Assembly (NCBI RefSeq): GCF_003363755.1
Contig: NZ_CP031396.1
Location: 3,504,501-3,568,500, forward strand
Reading direction: 5' to 3'
Source: Pseudomonas protegens
GTDB taxonomy: Bacteria > Pseudomonadota > Gammaproteobacteria > Pseudomonadales > Pseudomonadaceae
Length of the DNA stretch: 64,000 nucleotides
Position numbers and translations under genes: made by a program. How positions within the stretch are numbered: the stretch's first letter is position 1; every line of letters begins with the position of its first letter. The notes below the pieces were generated by a model. The model searched no databases and was not told where the DNA came from. It saw nothing but the letters and a program-made list of their open reading frames with translations. Of the stretch, positions 46,487 to 55,859 are shown piece after piece.

Positions 46487-48805
46487 ATGAGTCTCTGGAA
46501 GCAAAGGGCCAACGGCCGTGAACCGACCCAGGCCCAGCGTCTGTTTCGCCGCCTGGTACGTGAATGGCTGTGGGTTGGCCTGATACTGCTGCCCCTGACG
46601 GCCTTGCTGTCCCTGAGCCAGGGCCTGGCGTTGAACAACCTGTTCTATGACAACCTGCGACGCTTTACCCCGCTGCCGGTCGATCCGCGCATTCTGTTGG
46701 TGACCATCGACGACTACAGCCTGCAGCAACTGGGACGCTGGCCCTGGCCCCGGACGATGCATGGACAGCTGCTGGACCGGCTGACGGACGCCAAGGTCAA
46801 AGGCGTGCTGTTCGATGTGATCCTCAGCGAGCCCGGCAGCTCTGTGGAAAACGACACCCGGTTGGCCGCCGCCCTGTGCCGCGCCGGCACGGTGTTCCTG
46901 CCGGTGCTGCGCGAGGGGGTTGCTCGCTATGGCCAGGACCTGGAGGAGATCCCACCGGTGCCGGTGCTGCGCCACTGCGCCCGGGGCCTGGGGCATATCA
47001 ATGCGCAAGCGGATGCCGACGGCACCGTGCGCAGCGTCTACCTGCGCGAAGGTCCGCAGCAGGCACCGCGGGCGCAGCTGACCTGGTTGCTCTACCAGCT
47101 CACCGAAGCCGACCCGCTGTCGCCGCTGATGCCGGGCCCCGCGACTCCACAGATCAGCAGGGGTTGGCTGCGAGCCAACCCGGTACGTATTGCCTTTATC
47201 GACAAGGCGGCGGGCTTTCCCAGCGTGCCCTATGTCAGCGTGCTGCGTGGCGAGGTGCCCGCCGAGTTGCTGCGTGACCGGCTGATCCTGGTCGGTTCCA
47301 CCGCCCCGGGGCTGGGCGACCGTTATGTCACCCCGCAATCCGGCAGCCAGGGCACCACCCCGGGGGTGGAGATCCAGGCCAACCTGCTCAATGGCCTGTT
47401 GCAGCATCGCAGCATCGTCGACCTGGGCCAGTGGTCGGGGATGCTGTGGTCCATGGCCCTGACCGCAGCCTTGCTCGGGTTGTTGCTCTGGCGACCGCGT
47501 CACGCCTTGTGGATAACCCTGGGTTGCATGGGCCTGGCGCTCTTGGGATCGGTGCTGATGTTGCGTCTGGGCTACTGGTGGTCGCCGGTGGCCAGCCTGC
47601 TGGGCATGCTGCTGGCGTACCTGATCTGGAACTGGCGTCGGCTCAGCGTGATCCTGGCCTATTTCGGTTGGGAGCTGGAGCGCTTGGACAACGAGCCCAA
47701 GGTGTTGCCGGAGCGCCGTCGTAGCCAGACCCCCGCCGGTGATGTGCTGCAAGGGCAGATCGTCGCCCTGGAACAGGCCCTGAGCCGGACCCGGGATACC
47801 CGGCGCTTTATCGCCGACGGCTTGGAGTACCTGCCGGTGGCGACCCTGATCAGCGACCCGGACGGCAAGATTCTGCTGGCCAATCGCAATGCCCGGGAAG
47901 TCTTCGCCCACTCACTGGTCGGGCAGCCCTTGATCGCGCAATTGGCCGCCCTGGGCTATCCGGGCCTGACGGAACCTGCGCACTATCCCAGGCTTGAGCA
48001 ACTGACGGCGCTGGAGTTTCGCGACATTCAGCAACGCAGCCTGCGCATGGAACTGGCGCCGTTGCTGCCGGTGGACAGTGACAACGCCATCGGTTGGTTG
48101 TTGAGCCTCACCGACCTCAGCGTCGAGCGGGACGCCGAACAGCAACGGGGCGTACTGCTGCGTTTTCTTTCCCATGATCTGCGCGCGCCCCATTCGGCGA
48201 TCCTCGCGCTGCTGGACGTGCAGAGCCGCCAGCCATCGCCACCCAGGCAGGTCTACAGCCAGATCGAGCAGCAGGTGCGTCGAGCCCTGGGGCTGACCGA
48301 GGCATTCGTGCAATTGGCCAAGGCCGAGTCGGAGGCCTATCAGTTCGCGCCGAGCATGTTTGCCATGCTGGTCCTGGACGCCTTCGACCAGGCCACGACC
48401 CTGGCCCAGTTGAAGCATATCCACCTGGTGCACGATCTGGACGAGGAAGGCGAGAGCATGGTCCTGGCAGATCAGCCGCTGCTGACCCGGGCCCTGTTCA
48501 ATCTGCTGGAAAACGCCATCAAGTACAGCCCGGCGAATTCCACCGTCAATGTTCGGGTGAGCTGTGCCGAGGGCTGGCTGCGTTGCGAAATCATCGACCA
48601 GGGCCGGGGCATTGCGGCCCAGGAACTGCCCCTGTTGTTTGGTCAGTACCAGCGGTTTGCCTCGGCCAAGGGCATCGATGGCCTGGGCCTGGGACTGTCC
48701 ATGGTCAAGGCGGTGGTGGACCGGCATCAAGGGCGGATCAGCTGCCGCAGCGAGGTGGGCCAGGGTTCCTGTTTCATCCTTGAGCTGCCCTTGCTGGAGG
48801 AATAA
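46487..48805 (+). CDS. CHASE2-domain sensor histidine kinase
   Basis: 772 aa. N-terminal membrane helix (LWVGLILLPLTALLSLSQGL), periplasmic CHASE2 domain (about 50-330: ILLVTIDDYSLQQLGRWPWPR; PGVEIQANLLNGLL), then three helices (about 320-385) and a PAS-like region (about 435-540). The H-box LSHDLRAPHSAIL has its His near residue 562, the N-box LLENAIKYSP lies near 674, followed by DQGRGIAAQEL and GLGLGLSM. Probable partner of the OmpR-type regulator at 43819-44547. A strong terminator follows. Confidence 0.92.
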   Translation: MSLWKQRANGREPTQAQRLFRRLVREWLWVGLILLPLTALLSLSQGLALNNLFYDNLRRFTPLPVDPRILLVTIDDYSLQQLGRWPWPRTMHGQLLDRLTDAKVKGVLFDVILSEPGSSVENDTRLAAALCRAGTVFLPVLREGVARYGQDLEEIPPVPVLRHCARGLGHINAQADADGTVRSVYLREGPQQAPRAQLTWLLYQLTEADPLSPLMPGPATPQISRGWLRANPVRIAFIDKAAGFPSVPYVSVLRGEVPAELLRDRLILVGSTAPGLGDRYVTPQSGSQGTTPGVEIQANLLNGLLQHRSIVDLGQWSGMLWSMALTAALLGLLLWRPRHALWITLGCMGLALLGSVLMLRLGYWWSPVASLLGMLLAYLIWNWRRLSVILAYFGWELERLDNEPKVLPERRRSQTPAGDVLQGQIVALEQALSRTRDTRRFIADGLEYLPVATLISDPDGKILLANRNAREVFAHSLVGQPLIAQLAALGYPGLTEPAHYPRLEQLTALEFRDIQQRSLRMELAPLLPVDSDNAIGWLLSLTDLSVERDAEQQRGVLLRFLSHDLRAPHSAILALLDVQSRQPSPPRQVYSQIEQQVRRALGLTEAFVQLAKAESEAYQFAPSMFAMLVLDAFDQATTLAQLKHIHLVHDLDEEGESMVLADQPLLTRALFNLLENAIKYSPANSTVNVRVSCAEGWLRCEIIDQGRGIAAQELPLLFGQYQRFASAKGIDGLGLGLSMVKAVVDRHQGRISCRSEVGQGSCFILELPLLEE

Positions 48806-48827
48806 GGGCGCGGGGATATTCCAGGCG

Positions 48828-48858
48828 AAAAAAAACCGGCATCAAGGCCGGTTTTTTT
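48828..48858 (+). terminator. rho-independent terminator after the CHASE2 kinase
   Basis: CCGGC and GCCGG with flanking A8 and T7 around a 6-base loop form a bidirectional terminator 22 bp past the kinase stop. It also suits the converging acyltransferase transcript. Confidence 0.85.
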
Positions 48859-48986
48859 GGCTGCGGTAAAACTTATGCACGTTTTTCCACATTTTATGAG
48901 CTTGTGAAATATACATATAAATCAGTGATTTATGCGTCGATTTCAGCCGTTGTACGAATAGTCGTACACAGGTTATCCACAGAAGC

Positions 48987-49757
48987 TCATACAGCAATCT
49001 TATCCGTGGAAGTCGCCAATGGTGGCAATGAGCCCATATCTCGCTGGGCTTGTTCATTCCAGGCCGCCACCCGGTCGTTGAGCTCGGCGATGGCGCGTGG
49101 GCCGCTGCCTTCGGCGTACATGGGCGCGCCGATGGTCACGGTGATGGTACCGGGCCGCTTGGCCCAACCGGTCTTCGGCCAGAACTTGCCGGCGTTGTGG
49201 GCCACTGGCAGCACCGGCAGGTCGGCGTTTACCGCCAGGGCACTGCCACTGCGGGAGAACTTGCCGACGGTGCCATAGGGCACGCGAGTGCCTTCCGGAA
49301 AGATCAGCACCCAGACATTGTCCTTGAGCAGTTCGTCGCCCTTGCTCGCCACCTGCTTGAGCGCGGCCTTGGGGTTGTCGCGGTCGATGGCGATGGGGCG
49401 CAGCATGGCCATGGCCCAGCCGAAGAACGGCACATACAGCAACTCACGCTTGAGGACCTGGCTCAAAGGCTCGAAATAGGCCGAGAGGAAGAAGGTCTCC
49501 CAGGTGCTCTGGTGATTGGAGACGATCACGCAGGGCCGCTCGGGGACGTTTTCCGCGCCCTTCACTTCCACGCGAATGTTCAGAAATACCTTGGTCAGCC
49601 ACAGCGCGCAGCGACACCAGTAGACGTTGATAAAGCGGTAGCGCGCCTTGAAGGGCAGGAACGGCGCGATAAAAAAGCTCAGGGAGCACCACAGCAAGGA
49701 ACTGGTGCCCAACAGCAGGTAAAAGAAGAAGGTTCTGATGGCCTGCAGGATCGACAT
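48987..49757 (-). CDS. plsC: 1-acylglycerol-3-phosphate O-acyltransferase (PlsC type)
   Basis: Membrane lysophosphatidic acid acyltransferase. 256 aa from MSILQAIRTFFFYLLLG, preceded by other in-frame ATGs at 49772 and 49781. Catalytic NHQSTWET (H-x4-E in place of the usual Asp) is near residue 78 and the FPEGTR motif near 153. Two N-terminal hydrophobic helices. Neighbour of gmhB as in other pseudomonads. Confidence 0.92.
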   Translation of the reverse strand: MSILQAIRTFFFYLLLGTSSLLWCSLSFFIAPFLPFKARYRFINVYWCRCALWLTKVFLNIRVEVKGAENVPERPCVIVSNHQSTWETFFLSAYFEPLSQVLKRELLYVPFFGWAMAMLRPIAIDRDNPKAALKQVASKGDELLKDNVWVLIFPEGTRVPYGTVGKFSRSGSALAVNADLPVLPVAHNAGKFWPKTGWAKRPGTITVTIGAPMYAEGSGPRAIAELNDRVAAWNEQAQRDMGSLPPLATSTDKIAV

Positions 49758-49839
49758 AGCGGCATTTACCATTGCGGGCATGCCCGCCTGTTAAAAAGCG
49801 CTCTCCCGAACAGTCCTTGGTCAGGATGCCAGAAGGGGC

Positions 49840-50373
49840 CTAATTGTGGATAAGTTCAGCGGCAACGGCCGCCAGGTCGTCAAAAATCAAGGTGCCTACC
49901 GGCAGGGTTTTCCCCAGGGTCTTTTCGCCTTTCCCGGTCTTTACCAATACTGGCTGAGAGTCGACGGCTTTTGCGGCCTCCAGGTCACCGAGACTGTCAC
50001 CGACAAACCATAGACCTGTCAGTTCTGCCTGGTAATGCTCGGCAATGGTCCGCAGCATGCCCGGTTTCGGTTTGCGACAGGCGCACCCTTCGTCGGGGCC
50101 GTGGGGACAATAGACGATCAGCCCGACCTCGCCGCCCTGCTCCGCCACCAGCTCGCGCAGGCGCGCATGCATGGCGTCGAGGGTGGCCAGGTCGTAGTAG
50201 CCGCGAGCGATGCCGGACTGGTTGGTGGCGACCGCCACCGTCCAGCCGGCCTTGCTCAACTGCGCAATGGCTTCGATCGAGCCGGGGATTGGAATCCACT
50301 CCTGCACCGATTTGATGTAGGCATCGGAGTCGTGATTGATCACGCCGTCACGGTCGAGTATCAGCAGTTTCAC
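49840..50373 (-). CDS. gmhB: D-glycero-beta-D-manno-heptose-1,7-bisphosphate 7-phosphatase
   Basis: HAD phosphatase in ADP-heptose synthesis for LPS core, 177 aa. Nucleophile motif LDRDGVIN at 6-13, TNQSGIARG near 50, the zinc-binding CPHGPDEGCACRKPKPG near 88-104 and GDSLGDLEAA are all present. Follows glyS by 17 bp. A perfect DnaA box (49845-49853) lies in its last codons. Confidence 0.95.
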   Translation of the reverse strand: MKLLILDRDGVINHDSDAYIKSVQEWIPIPGSIEAIAQLSKAGWTVAVATNQSGIARGYYDLATLDAMHARLRELVAEQGGEVGLIVYCPHGPDEGCACRKPKPGMLRTIAEHYQAELTGLWFVGDSLGDLEAAKAVDSQPVLVKTGKGEKTLGKTLPVGTLIFDDLAAVAAELIHN

Positions 50374-50390
50374 AGCAGTTCCTTACCTGA

Positions 50391-52445
50391 TCAGCTCAGT
50401 ACCGAAATGTCCGCCACACCCAGGAACAGGCCCCGCAGACGCGCCAGCAGCGCATAGCGGTTGGCCCGCACCTTGGCGTCCTCGGCATTGACCATCACCG
50501 CCTCGAAGAAGGCGTCCACCGGCTCGCGCAGGGCGGCCAGGCGGGCCAGGGTCTCGCTGTACTGACGCGCTGCGGCCATCGGCTGTACGGCCTGGTCCGC
50601 CTGCTGGATCGCCGAGTACAGGGAGAACTCGTTGGCGTTGTCGAAGTACTTGGCTTCGACGGTGGTCGGCACATTGCCTTCGATCTTGCTCAGCAGGTTC
50701 GACACGCGCTTGTTCACCGCGGCCAGGGCGGCGGCTTCCGGCAACTTGCGGAAGGCCTGCACGGCTTGCACGCGCTGGTCGAAGTCCAGGGCCGAGCCCG
50801 GCTTCAGGGCACGTACCGACAGGTAGGTGGCCACATCCACGCCTTCGTCTTCGTAACGGGCACGCAGACGGTCGAAGATGAACTCCAGCACCTGGTCGGC
50901 CAGGCCGGCGGCCTTGACCTTGCTGCCGAAGGCGCTGACGGCAAAGGCCACGGCGTCGTTCAGGTCGAGGTCGAACTTCTTCTCGATGAGGATACGCAGC
51001 ACGCCCAGGGCCGCGCGACGCAGGGCGTAGGGGTCCTTGCTGCCGGTGGGCAGCATGCCGATGCCGAAGATCCCCACCAGGGTGTCCAGCTTGTCGGCGA
51101 TGGCCACGGCGGCACCGGTCACGGTGCTTGGCAGCTCGGCGCCGGCGCCACGGGGCATGTACTGCTCGTTGAGGGCCAGGGCCACATCTTCCGGCTCGCC
51201 GTCATTGAGGGCGTAGTAGTAGCCGGCGATGCCTTGCATCTCCGGGAACTCGCCGACCATTTCGGTGGCCAGGTCGCACTTGGACAGCAGGCCGGCACGG
51301 GCGGCGCGCTGGGCGTCGCCGCCGATACGCGGGGCAATGAAGGCGGCCAGCTTGGACACCCGCTCGGCCTTGTCGTAGACGCTGCCGAGTTTTTCCTGGA
51401 AGACCACGTTCTGCAGGCGCAGGTTGAAGTCTTCGAGCTTCTGCTTCTTGTCCTGCTTGAAGAAGAACTCGGCGTCGGTCAGGCGTGGGCGCACGACTTT
51501 CTCGTTGCCCTCGATGATCTGGCGCGGGTCCTTGCTCTCGATGTTGGCCACGGTGATGAAACGCGGCAGCAACTTGCCGTCCACGTCCAGCAGGCAGAAG
51601 TACTTCTGGTTGTCCTGCATGGTGGTGATCAGGGCTTCCTGAGGCACTTCAAGGAACCGCTCCTCGAACGAGCACACCAGTGGCACTGGCCATTCCACCA
51701 GGGCGGTCACTTCGTCCAGCAGGTCCGCCGGGACGATCGCCGTGCCTTCCTGCAGGGTCGCCAGTTCCGCGGTGCGCTTGCTGATCAGCTCGCGACGCTC
51801 GTTGGCGTCGGCCAGTACGTAGGCGGCACGCAGGTCGGCCAGGTAGTTGGCCGGCGAGGTGATGCGCACGCTTTGCGGATGATGGAAGCGATGGCCACGG
51901 GAATCGCGGCCGGCCTTCTGGGCCAGGATGGTGCAGTCGATAACGTCGTCACCCAGCAGCATCACCAGCCATTGGGTCGGACGCACGAACTCTTCCTTGC
52001 GCGCGGCCCAGCGCATGCGCTTGGGAATCGGCAGGTCGTTCAGCGAGTCTTCGACGATGGTCGGCAGCAGGCTGGCGGTCGGCTTGCCCTTGATGCTCTG
52101 GCTGTAGCGCAGTTTCGGGCCGCTCTGATCGATCTCGCTGAGTTCGACGCCGCACTTCTTGGCAAAACCCAGGGCCGCCTGGGTCGGGTTGCCTTCAGCG
52201 TCGAAGGCCGCCTGGCGTGGTGGGCCGTCGAGGTTGATGCTGCGATCCGGCTGCTGGGTGTCCAGCTGGGTGATCAGTACCGCCAGGCGCCGTGGCGCGG
52301 CGTACACGTGCTTGGCCTGAAAGCTCAGGCCGGCGCTCTGCAGGCCTTTCTCGATGCCGGCCAGGAAGGCTTCGGCCAGGGTGTTCAGGGCTTTGGGTGG
52401 CAGTTCTTCAGTGCCCAGTTCAACCAGAAAATCTTGCGCACTCAT
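50391..52445 (-). CDS. glyS: glycyl-tRNA synthetase beta subunit
   Basis: Beta chain of the tetrameric bacterial GlyRS; it carries the tRNA-binding and HD-type parts. 684 aa, starting [20 protein letters not shown]. Motifs [20 protein letters not shown] and [19 protein letters not shown] are typical. Its ATG overlaps the glyQ stop by 4 bp. Confidence 0.97.
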   Translation of the reverse strand: MSAQDFLVELGTEELPPKALNTLAEAFLAGIEKGLQSAGLSFQAKHVYAAPRRLAVLITQLDTQQPDRSINLDGPPRQAAFDAEGNPTQAALGFAKKCGVELSEIDQSGPKLRYSQSIKGKPTASLLPTIVEDSLNDLPIPKRMRWAARKEEFVRPTQWLVMLLGDDVIDCTILAQKAGRDSRGHRFHHPQSVRITSPANYLADLRAAYVLADANERRELISKRTAELATLQEGTAIVPADLLDEVTALVEWPVPLVCSFEERFLEVPQEALITTMQDNQKYFCLLDVDGKLLPRFITVANIESKDPRQIIEGNEKVVRPRLTDAEFFFKQDKKQKLEDFNLRLQNVVFQEKLGSVYDKAERVSKLAAFIAPRIGGDAQRAARAGLLSKCDLATEMVGEFPEMQGIAGYYYALNDGEPEDVALALNEQYMPRGAGAELPSTVTGAAVAIADKLDTLVGIFGIGMLPTGSKDPYALRRAALGVLRILIEKKFDLDLNDAVAFAVSAFGSKVKAAGLADQVLEFIFDRLRARYEDEGVDVATYLSVRALKPGSALDFDQRVQAVQAFRKLPEAAALAAVNKRVSNLLSKIEGNVPTTVEAKYFDNANEFSLYSAIQQADQAVQPMAAARQYSETLARLAALREPVDAFFEAVMVNAEDAKVRANRYALLARLRGLFLGVADISVLS

Positions 52446-53395
52446 TGTGCCGCCTCCAACTTAGCCAACACTTCATCACGCAGGTCCGGGGTCGCCATGG
52501 GGAAGCCCAGCTTGGCCCGGGCCAGCAGGTAGGCTTGCGCCACGGAACGCGCCAGGGTGCGCACACGCAGGATGTACTGCTGACGCGCAGTCACCGAGAT
52601 CGCCCGGCGTGCATCCAGCAGGTTGAAGGTGTGCGAGGCCTTGAGGACCATTTCATAGCTCGGCAGCGGCAGCGGCTGATCCAGCTCGATCAGGCGCTTG
52701 GCCTCGCTTTCGTAGAAATCGAACAGTTCGAACAGCTTCTCGACGTTGGCGTGTTCGAAGTTGTAGGTCGACTGCTCCACTTCGTTCTGGTGGAACACAT
52801 CGCCATAGGTGACCTTGCCGAACGGGCCGTCGGCCCACACCAGGTCGTATACCGAGTCCACGCCCTGCAGGTACATGGCCAGGCGTTCCAGGCCGTAGGT
52901 GATCTCGCCGGTCACCGGGTAGCACTCGATGCCACCGGCCTGCTGGAAGTAGGTGAACTGAGTCACTTCCATCCCGTTGAGCCAGACTTCCCAGCCCAGG
53001 CCCCAGGCGCCCAGGGTCGGCGATTCCCAGTTGTCCTCGACGAAACGGATGTCGTGCACCAGCGGGTCCAGGCCCACGTGCTTCAGGGAACCCAGGTACA
53101 GCTCCTGGAAATTCTCCGGGTTGGGCTTCAAGACCACCTGGAACTGATAGTAGTGCTGCAGGCGGTTGGGGTTTTCGCCGTAGCGGCCGTCAGTCGGGCG
53201 ACGACTGGGCTGCACATAAGCGGCGTTCCAGGTTTCCGGGCCGATGGCCCGCAGGAATGTAGCGGTGTGGAAAGTGCCGGCGCCTACTTCCATATCGTAG
53301 GGCTGAAGTACCACACAACCTTGCTCGGCCCAGTACTGCTGGAGGGCGAGGATCAAGTCTTGGAAGGTACGCACGGCTGGCGTAGGCTGGCTCAC
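52442..53395 (-). CDS. glyQ: glycyl-tRNA synthetase alpha subunit
   Basis: Catalytic class II chain, 317 aa, [20 protein letters not shown] after the GTG start. I prefer the GTG at 53395 because AGGTGA lies 5 bp before it; another GTG at 53404 overlaps that ribosome site. Class II signatures such as [23 protein letters not shown] stretch (reading [19 protein letters not shown]) are clear. First gene of glyQ-glyS-gmhB-plsC. Confidence 0.96.
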   Translation of the reverse strand: MSQPTPAVRTFQDLILALQQYWAEQGCVVLQPYDMEVGAGTFHTATFLRAIGPETWNAAYVQPSRRPTDGRYGENPNRLQHYYQFQVVLKPNPENFQELYLGSLKHVGLDPLVHDIRFVEDNWESPTLGAWGLGWEVWLNGMEVTQFTYFQQAGGIECYPVTGEITYGLERLAMYLQGVDSVYDLVWADGPFGKVTYGDVFHQNEVEQSTYNFEHANVEKLFELFDFYESEAKRLIELDQPLPLPSYEMVLKASHTFNLLDARRAISVTARQQYILRVRTLARSVAQAYLLARAKLGFPMATPDLRDEVLAKLEAAQ

Positions 53396-53476
53396 GAAAT
53401 TCACCTGTTACTTGGGCTGCGATTTAAGGAGCGGGAGTATACCCGATTCAGTCCTGCGCACGCCCCCTGGAGCCTT

Positions 53477-54040
53477 ATGCCACGCTGCTTTTGGTGTTCC
53501 GACGATCCGCTGTACATGGCTTATCACGATCAGGAGTGGGGCGTGCCGCTGCGCGATGCGCAGCGTCTGTTCGAGTTGTTATTGCTCGAAGGGTTCCAGG
53601 CCGGGCTGTCCTGGATCACCGTGCTGAAGAAGCGCGAGCGCTATCGCCAGGTGCTGTTCGGCTTCGATGTGCAGCGCGTGGCGCAGATGAGCGACGCCGA
53701 GATCGAGGACCTGATGCAGGACCCCGGCATCATCCGCAACCGCCTCAAGCTCAACGCCGCCCGGCGCAATGCCCAGGCCTGGCTGGAGCTGGAAGACCCG
53801 GTGGCCTTTCTCTGGTCCTTCGTCGGTGGTGTGCCCAAGATCAATCATTTCCGGGACCGCAGCGAAGTGCCGGCGGTGACCCCGGAGGCCGAAGCCATGA
53901 GCCGCGGCCTGCAGAAAGCCGGTTTCACCTTCGTCGGCCCGACCATCTGCTACGCGCTGATGCAGGCTTCGGGCATGGTCATGGATCACACCCGCGACTG
54001 TGATCGTTACGCCATCCTCACCAACGCGCGGTTAGAATAG
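53477..54040 (+). CDS. tag: DNA-3-methyladenine glycosylase I
   Basis: Base-excision enzyme removing 3-methyladenine, 187 aa. Zinc ligands Cys4 and His17 (MPRCFWCSDDPLYMAYHDQEWG split), plus C-terminal His and Cys in MDHTRDCDRY. EGFQAGLSWITVLKKRERYR is the conserved HhH-type segment. Divergent from glyQ. The long upstream open frame is antisense to glyQ/glyS and is not used. Confidence 0.95.
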   Translation: MPRCFWCSDDPLYMAYHDQEWGVPLRDAQRLFELLLLEGFQAGLSWITVLKKRERYRQVLFGFDVQRVAQMSDAEIEDLMQDPGIIRNRLKLNAARRNAQAWLELEDPVAFLWSFVGGVPKINHFRDRSEVPAVTPEAEAMSRGLQKAGFTFVGPTICYALMQASGMVMDHTRDCDRYAILTNARLE

Positions 54041-54083
54041 CCGGCTCGCGACACGCTTCAGACCGACAGATCAGGAGTCATTT

Positions 54084-54971
54084 GTGGATAAGTTCAAAGG
54101 CGCCCTGCTGGTGGGCGCTCTGCGGTTGTTTGCCCTGCTGCCCTGGCGCGCGGTGCAGGCGGTCGGCGCGGCCATCGGCTGGATCATGTGGAAGACCCCC
54201 AATCGCTCCCGCGACGTGGTGCGCATCAACCTGGCCAAATGTTTTCCACAGATGGACCCCGCCGAGCGCGAGCGTCTGGTGGGACAGAGCCTGAAAGACA
54301 TCGGCAAGTCCCTGACCGAAAGCGCTTGCGCCTGGATCTGGCCAGCGGAGCGCTCCATTGCTCTGGTGCGGGAGGTCGAGGGCCTGGACGTACTCAAGGA
54401 CGCCCTGGCCTCGGGCAAGGGCGTGGTCGGCATCACCAGCCACCTGGGCAACTGGGAAGTGCTCAACCACTTCTATTGCAGCCAGTGCAAACCGATCATT
54501 TTCTACCGTCCGCCCAAGCTCAAGGCCGTGGACGAACTGCTGCGCAAGCAGCGGGTGCAACTGGGCAACCGCGTGGCGGCCTCCACCAAGGAAGGCATCC
54601 TCAGCGTCATCAAGGAAGTGCGCAAAGGCGGTGCGGTGGGCATTCCCGCCGACCCGGAACCGGCCGAATCCGCCGGGATCTTCGTGCCCTTCTTCGCCAC
54701 CCAGGCGCTGACCAGTAAGTTCGTGCCGAACATGCTGGCCGGCGGCAAGGCCGTGGGCGTGTTCCTCCATGCCCTGCGCCTGCCCGATGGCTCGGGCTAC
54801 AAGGTGATCCTCGAAGCGGCGCCGCAAGAGATGTACAGCACCGATACCGAAACCTCCTGTGCGGCCATGAGCAAGGTGGTCGAGCGCTATGTCGGGGCGT
54901 ATCCGAGCCAGTACATGTGGAGCATGAAACGCTTCAAGAAGCGCCCGCCGGGTGAGGCACGCTGGTACTGA
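54084..54971 (+). CDS. lpxL: lipid A biosynthesis lauroyl acyltransferase (LpxL/HtrB family)
   Basis: Inner-membrane acyltransferase adding a secondary acyl chain to lipid A. 295 aa with a GTG start preceded by AGGAG. Catalytic H-x4-E in TSHLGNWEVL near residue 118; PADPEPAESAGIFVPFF follows. The start codon overlaps a perfect DnaA box (54083-54091). Confidence 0.93.
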   Translation: MDKFKGALLVGALRLFALLPWRAVQAVGAAIGWIMWKTPNRSRDVVRINLAKCFPQMDPAERERLVGQSLKDIGKSLTESACAWIWPAERSIALVREVEGLDVLKDALASGKGVVGITSHLGNWEVLNHFYCSQCKPIIFYRPPKLKAVDELLRKQRVQLGNRVAASTKEGILSVIKEVRKGGAVGIPADPEPAESAGIFVPFFATQALTSKFVPNMLAGGKAVGVFLHALRLPDGSGYKVILEAAPQEMYSTDTETSCAAMSKVVERYVGAYPSQYMWSMKRFKKRPPGEARWY

Positions 54972-54986
54972 CCGAGCTGGCACGAT

Positions 54987-55020
54987 CTGTGGATAACTTC
55001 GCGTAGGGCGTTATCCACAG
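54987..55020. repeat. inverted pair of perfect DnaA boxes
   Basis: CTGTGGATAAC (54987-54997) and GTTATCCACAG (55010-55020) form a perfect 11-bp inverted repeat with a 12-bp spacer between lpxL and the PilZ gene. Each arm contains a consensus DnaA box. Could titrate DnaA or regulate the PilZ gene. Confidence 0.7.
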
Positions 55021-55043
55021 CACACACAACAAGGGCGCAGAAG

Positions 55044-55283
55044 ATGTCCGAGCACCGCAAGTCGTTTCGCATCAAGATTTCCCACGAGAGCATAGGCGAA
55101 TGCCTGGGGCAGACTCGCAACCTGTCTGCCAGTGGCGTCTATGTGCAAAGCCCGGTCCTGGCGCAATTGCCCAAGGGCGCGGTGGTCTATGGCCAGGTGC
55201 AGGGCTTGCCGGCGGCGGCGCCCAGGGTGCGCATGGAAGTGGTCCAGGCGGACGCGGAAGGGATCGCCCTGCGCTACCTGTGA
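55044..55283 (+). CDS. PilZ-domain protein
   Basis: 79-aa single PilZ domain, likely c-di-GMP responsive. The N-terminal EHRKSFRIKIS segment supplies a basic (RxxxR-like, here RKSFR) motif, and NLSASGVYVQS is the D/NxSxxG motif. Its leader contains the DnaA-box pair. A repeat follows the stop by 6 bp. Confidence 0.88.
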   Translation: MSEHRKSFRIKISHESIGECLGQTRNLSASGVYVQSPVLAQLPKGAVVYGQVQGLPAAAPRVRMEVVQADAEGIALRYL

Positions 55284-55289
55284 AATCGT

Positions 55290-55426
55290 CCTGTAGCCGC
55301 TGCCGAGCCCGCGAGGCTGGGAAAAGGACCGAAGGGCCTTGTTTGGCGATCTCCAGCCGAACCTGTGTCGTCTCAAGATCTTTGCGTCCCTGCGGGCCGT
55401 TCGCAGCCTTCGGCAGCGGCTACAGG
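55290..55426. repeat. intergenic inverted repeat, Pseudomonas type, copy 1
   Basis: CCTGTAGCCGCTGCCGA (55290-55306) and its exact complement (55410-55426) bound a 137-bp unit. The TGTAGCCGCTGCCG core recurs in the unit at 55776. Such imperfect-interior repeats are widespread between genes in the P. fluorescens group. Confidence 0.8.
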
Positions 55427-55435
55427 GGATAGAGG

Positions 55436-55753
55436 TCAGCCTTGAGACTGGCGGTCGAGTTTTTTCAGGAACACGGTCATTTCCTTTTCTGCCTGTTTGT
55501 CGCCATGCCCCCGGGCCGCTTCCAGGCCCTGTTCCCAGGCCTGGCGTGCCCCTTGAAGATCGCCCTGCCCCTGACAGGCCTTGCCCAGCAGCTTCCAGGC
55601 CGCTGAATACTTGGGATCGAAACTCACGCAGTGCTGCAGGTGCTCGGCGGCCCTGGCGAAATCGCCCTGGTCCAGATAGCCCTTGCCCAGGCCAAAGCGC
55701 AGCAAGGCGTTATCCACACCCTTGGCGAGCATTTTTTCCAGCGATTCAAGCAT
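55436..55753 (-). CDS. TPR-repeat protein
   Basis: 105 aa from MLESLEKMLAKGVDNALLRF, with AGGAG upstream. Two tetratricopeptide units: RFGLGKGYLDQGDFARAAEH and AAWKLLGKACQGQGDLQGA. Probably a protein-binding scaffold of unknown partner. Flanked on both sides by related inverted repeats. Confidence 0.82.
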   Translation of the reverse strand: MLESLEKMLAKGVDNALLRFGLGKGYLDQGDFARAAEHLQHCVSFDPKYSAAWKLLGKACQGQGDLQGARQAWEQGLEAARGHGDKQAEKEMTVFLKKLDRQSQG

Positions 55754-55775
55754 CGTTGTCACTCCTGTGGGCTCA

Positions 55776-55849
55776 TGTAGCCGCTGCCGCAGGCTGTGCA
55801 AGGGCAGCGCCTGCGGTGCAGTCGATCGCAGTCTGCGGCAGCGGCTACA
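55776..55849. repeat. intergenic inverted repeat, Pseudomonas type, copy 2
   Basis: TGTAGCCGCTGCCGCAG (55776-55792) and its exact complement (55833-55849) enclose a 40-bp centre. Shares the outer core with copy 1. It lies between the TPR gene and trkA and may act as a terminator or mRNA stabiliser. Confidence 0.8.
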
Positions 55850-55859
55850 CAGTGGTTGA

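Noticed and set aside
45533..47911. 792-codon minus-strand open frame opposite fecR and the CHASE2 kinase
   Set aside because: Spans two genes with clear domains on the other strand; no domain signal of its own.
50766..52532. 588-codon plus-strand open frame opposite glyS
   Set aside because: Antisense shadow of glyS.
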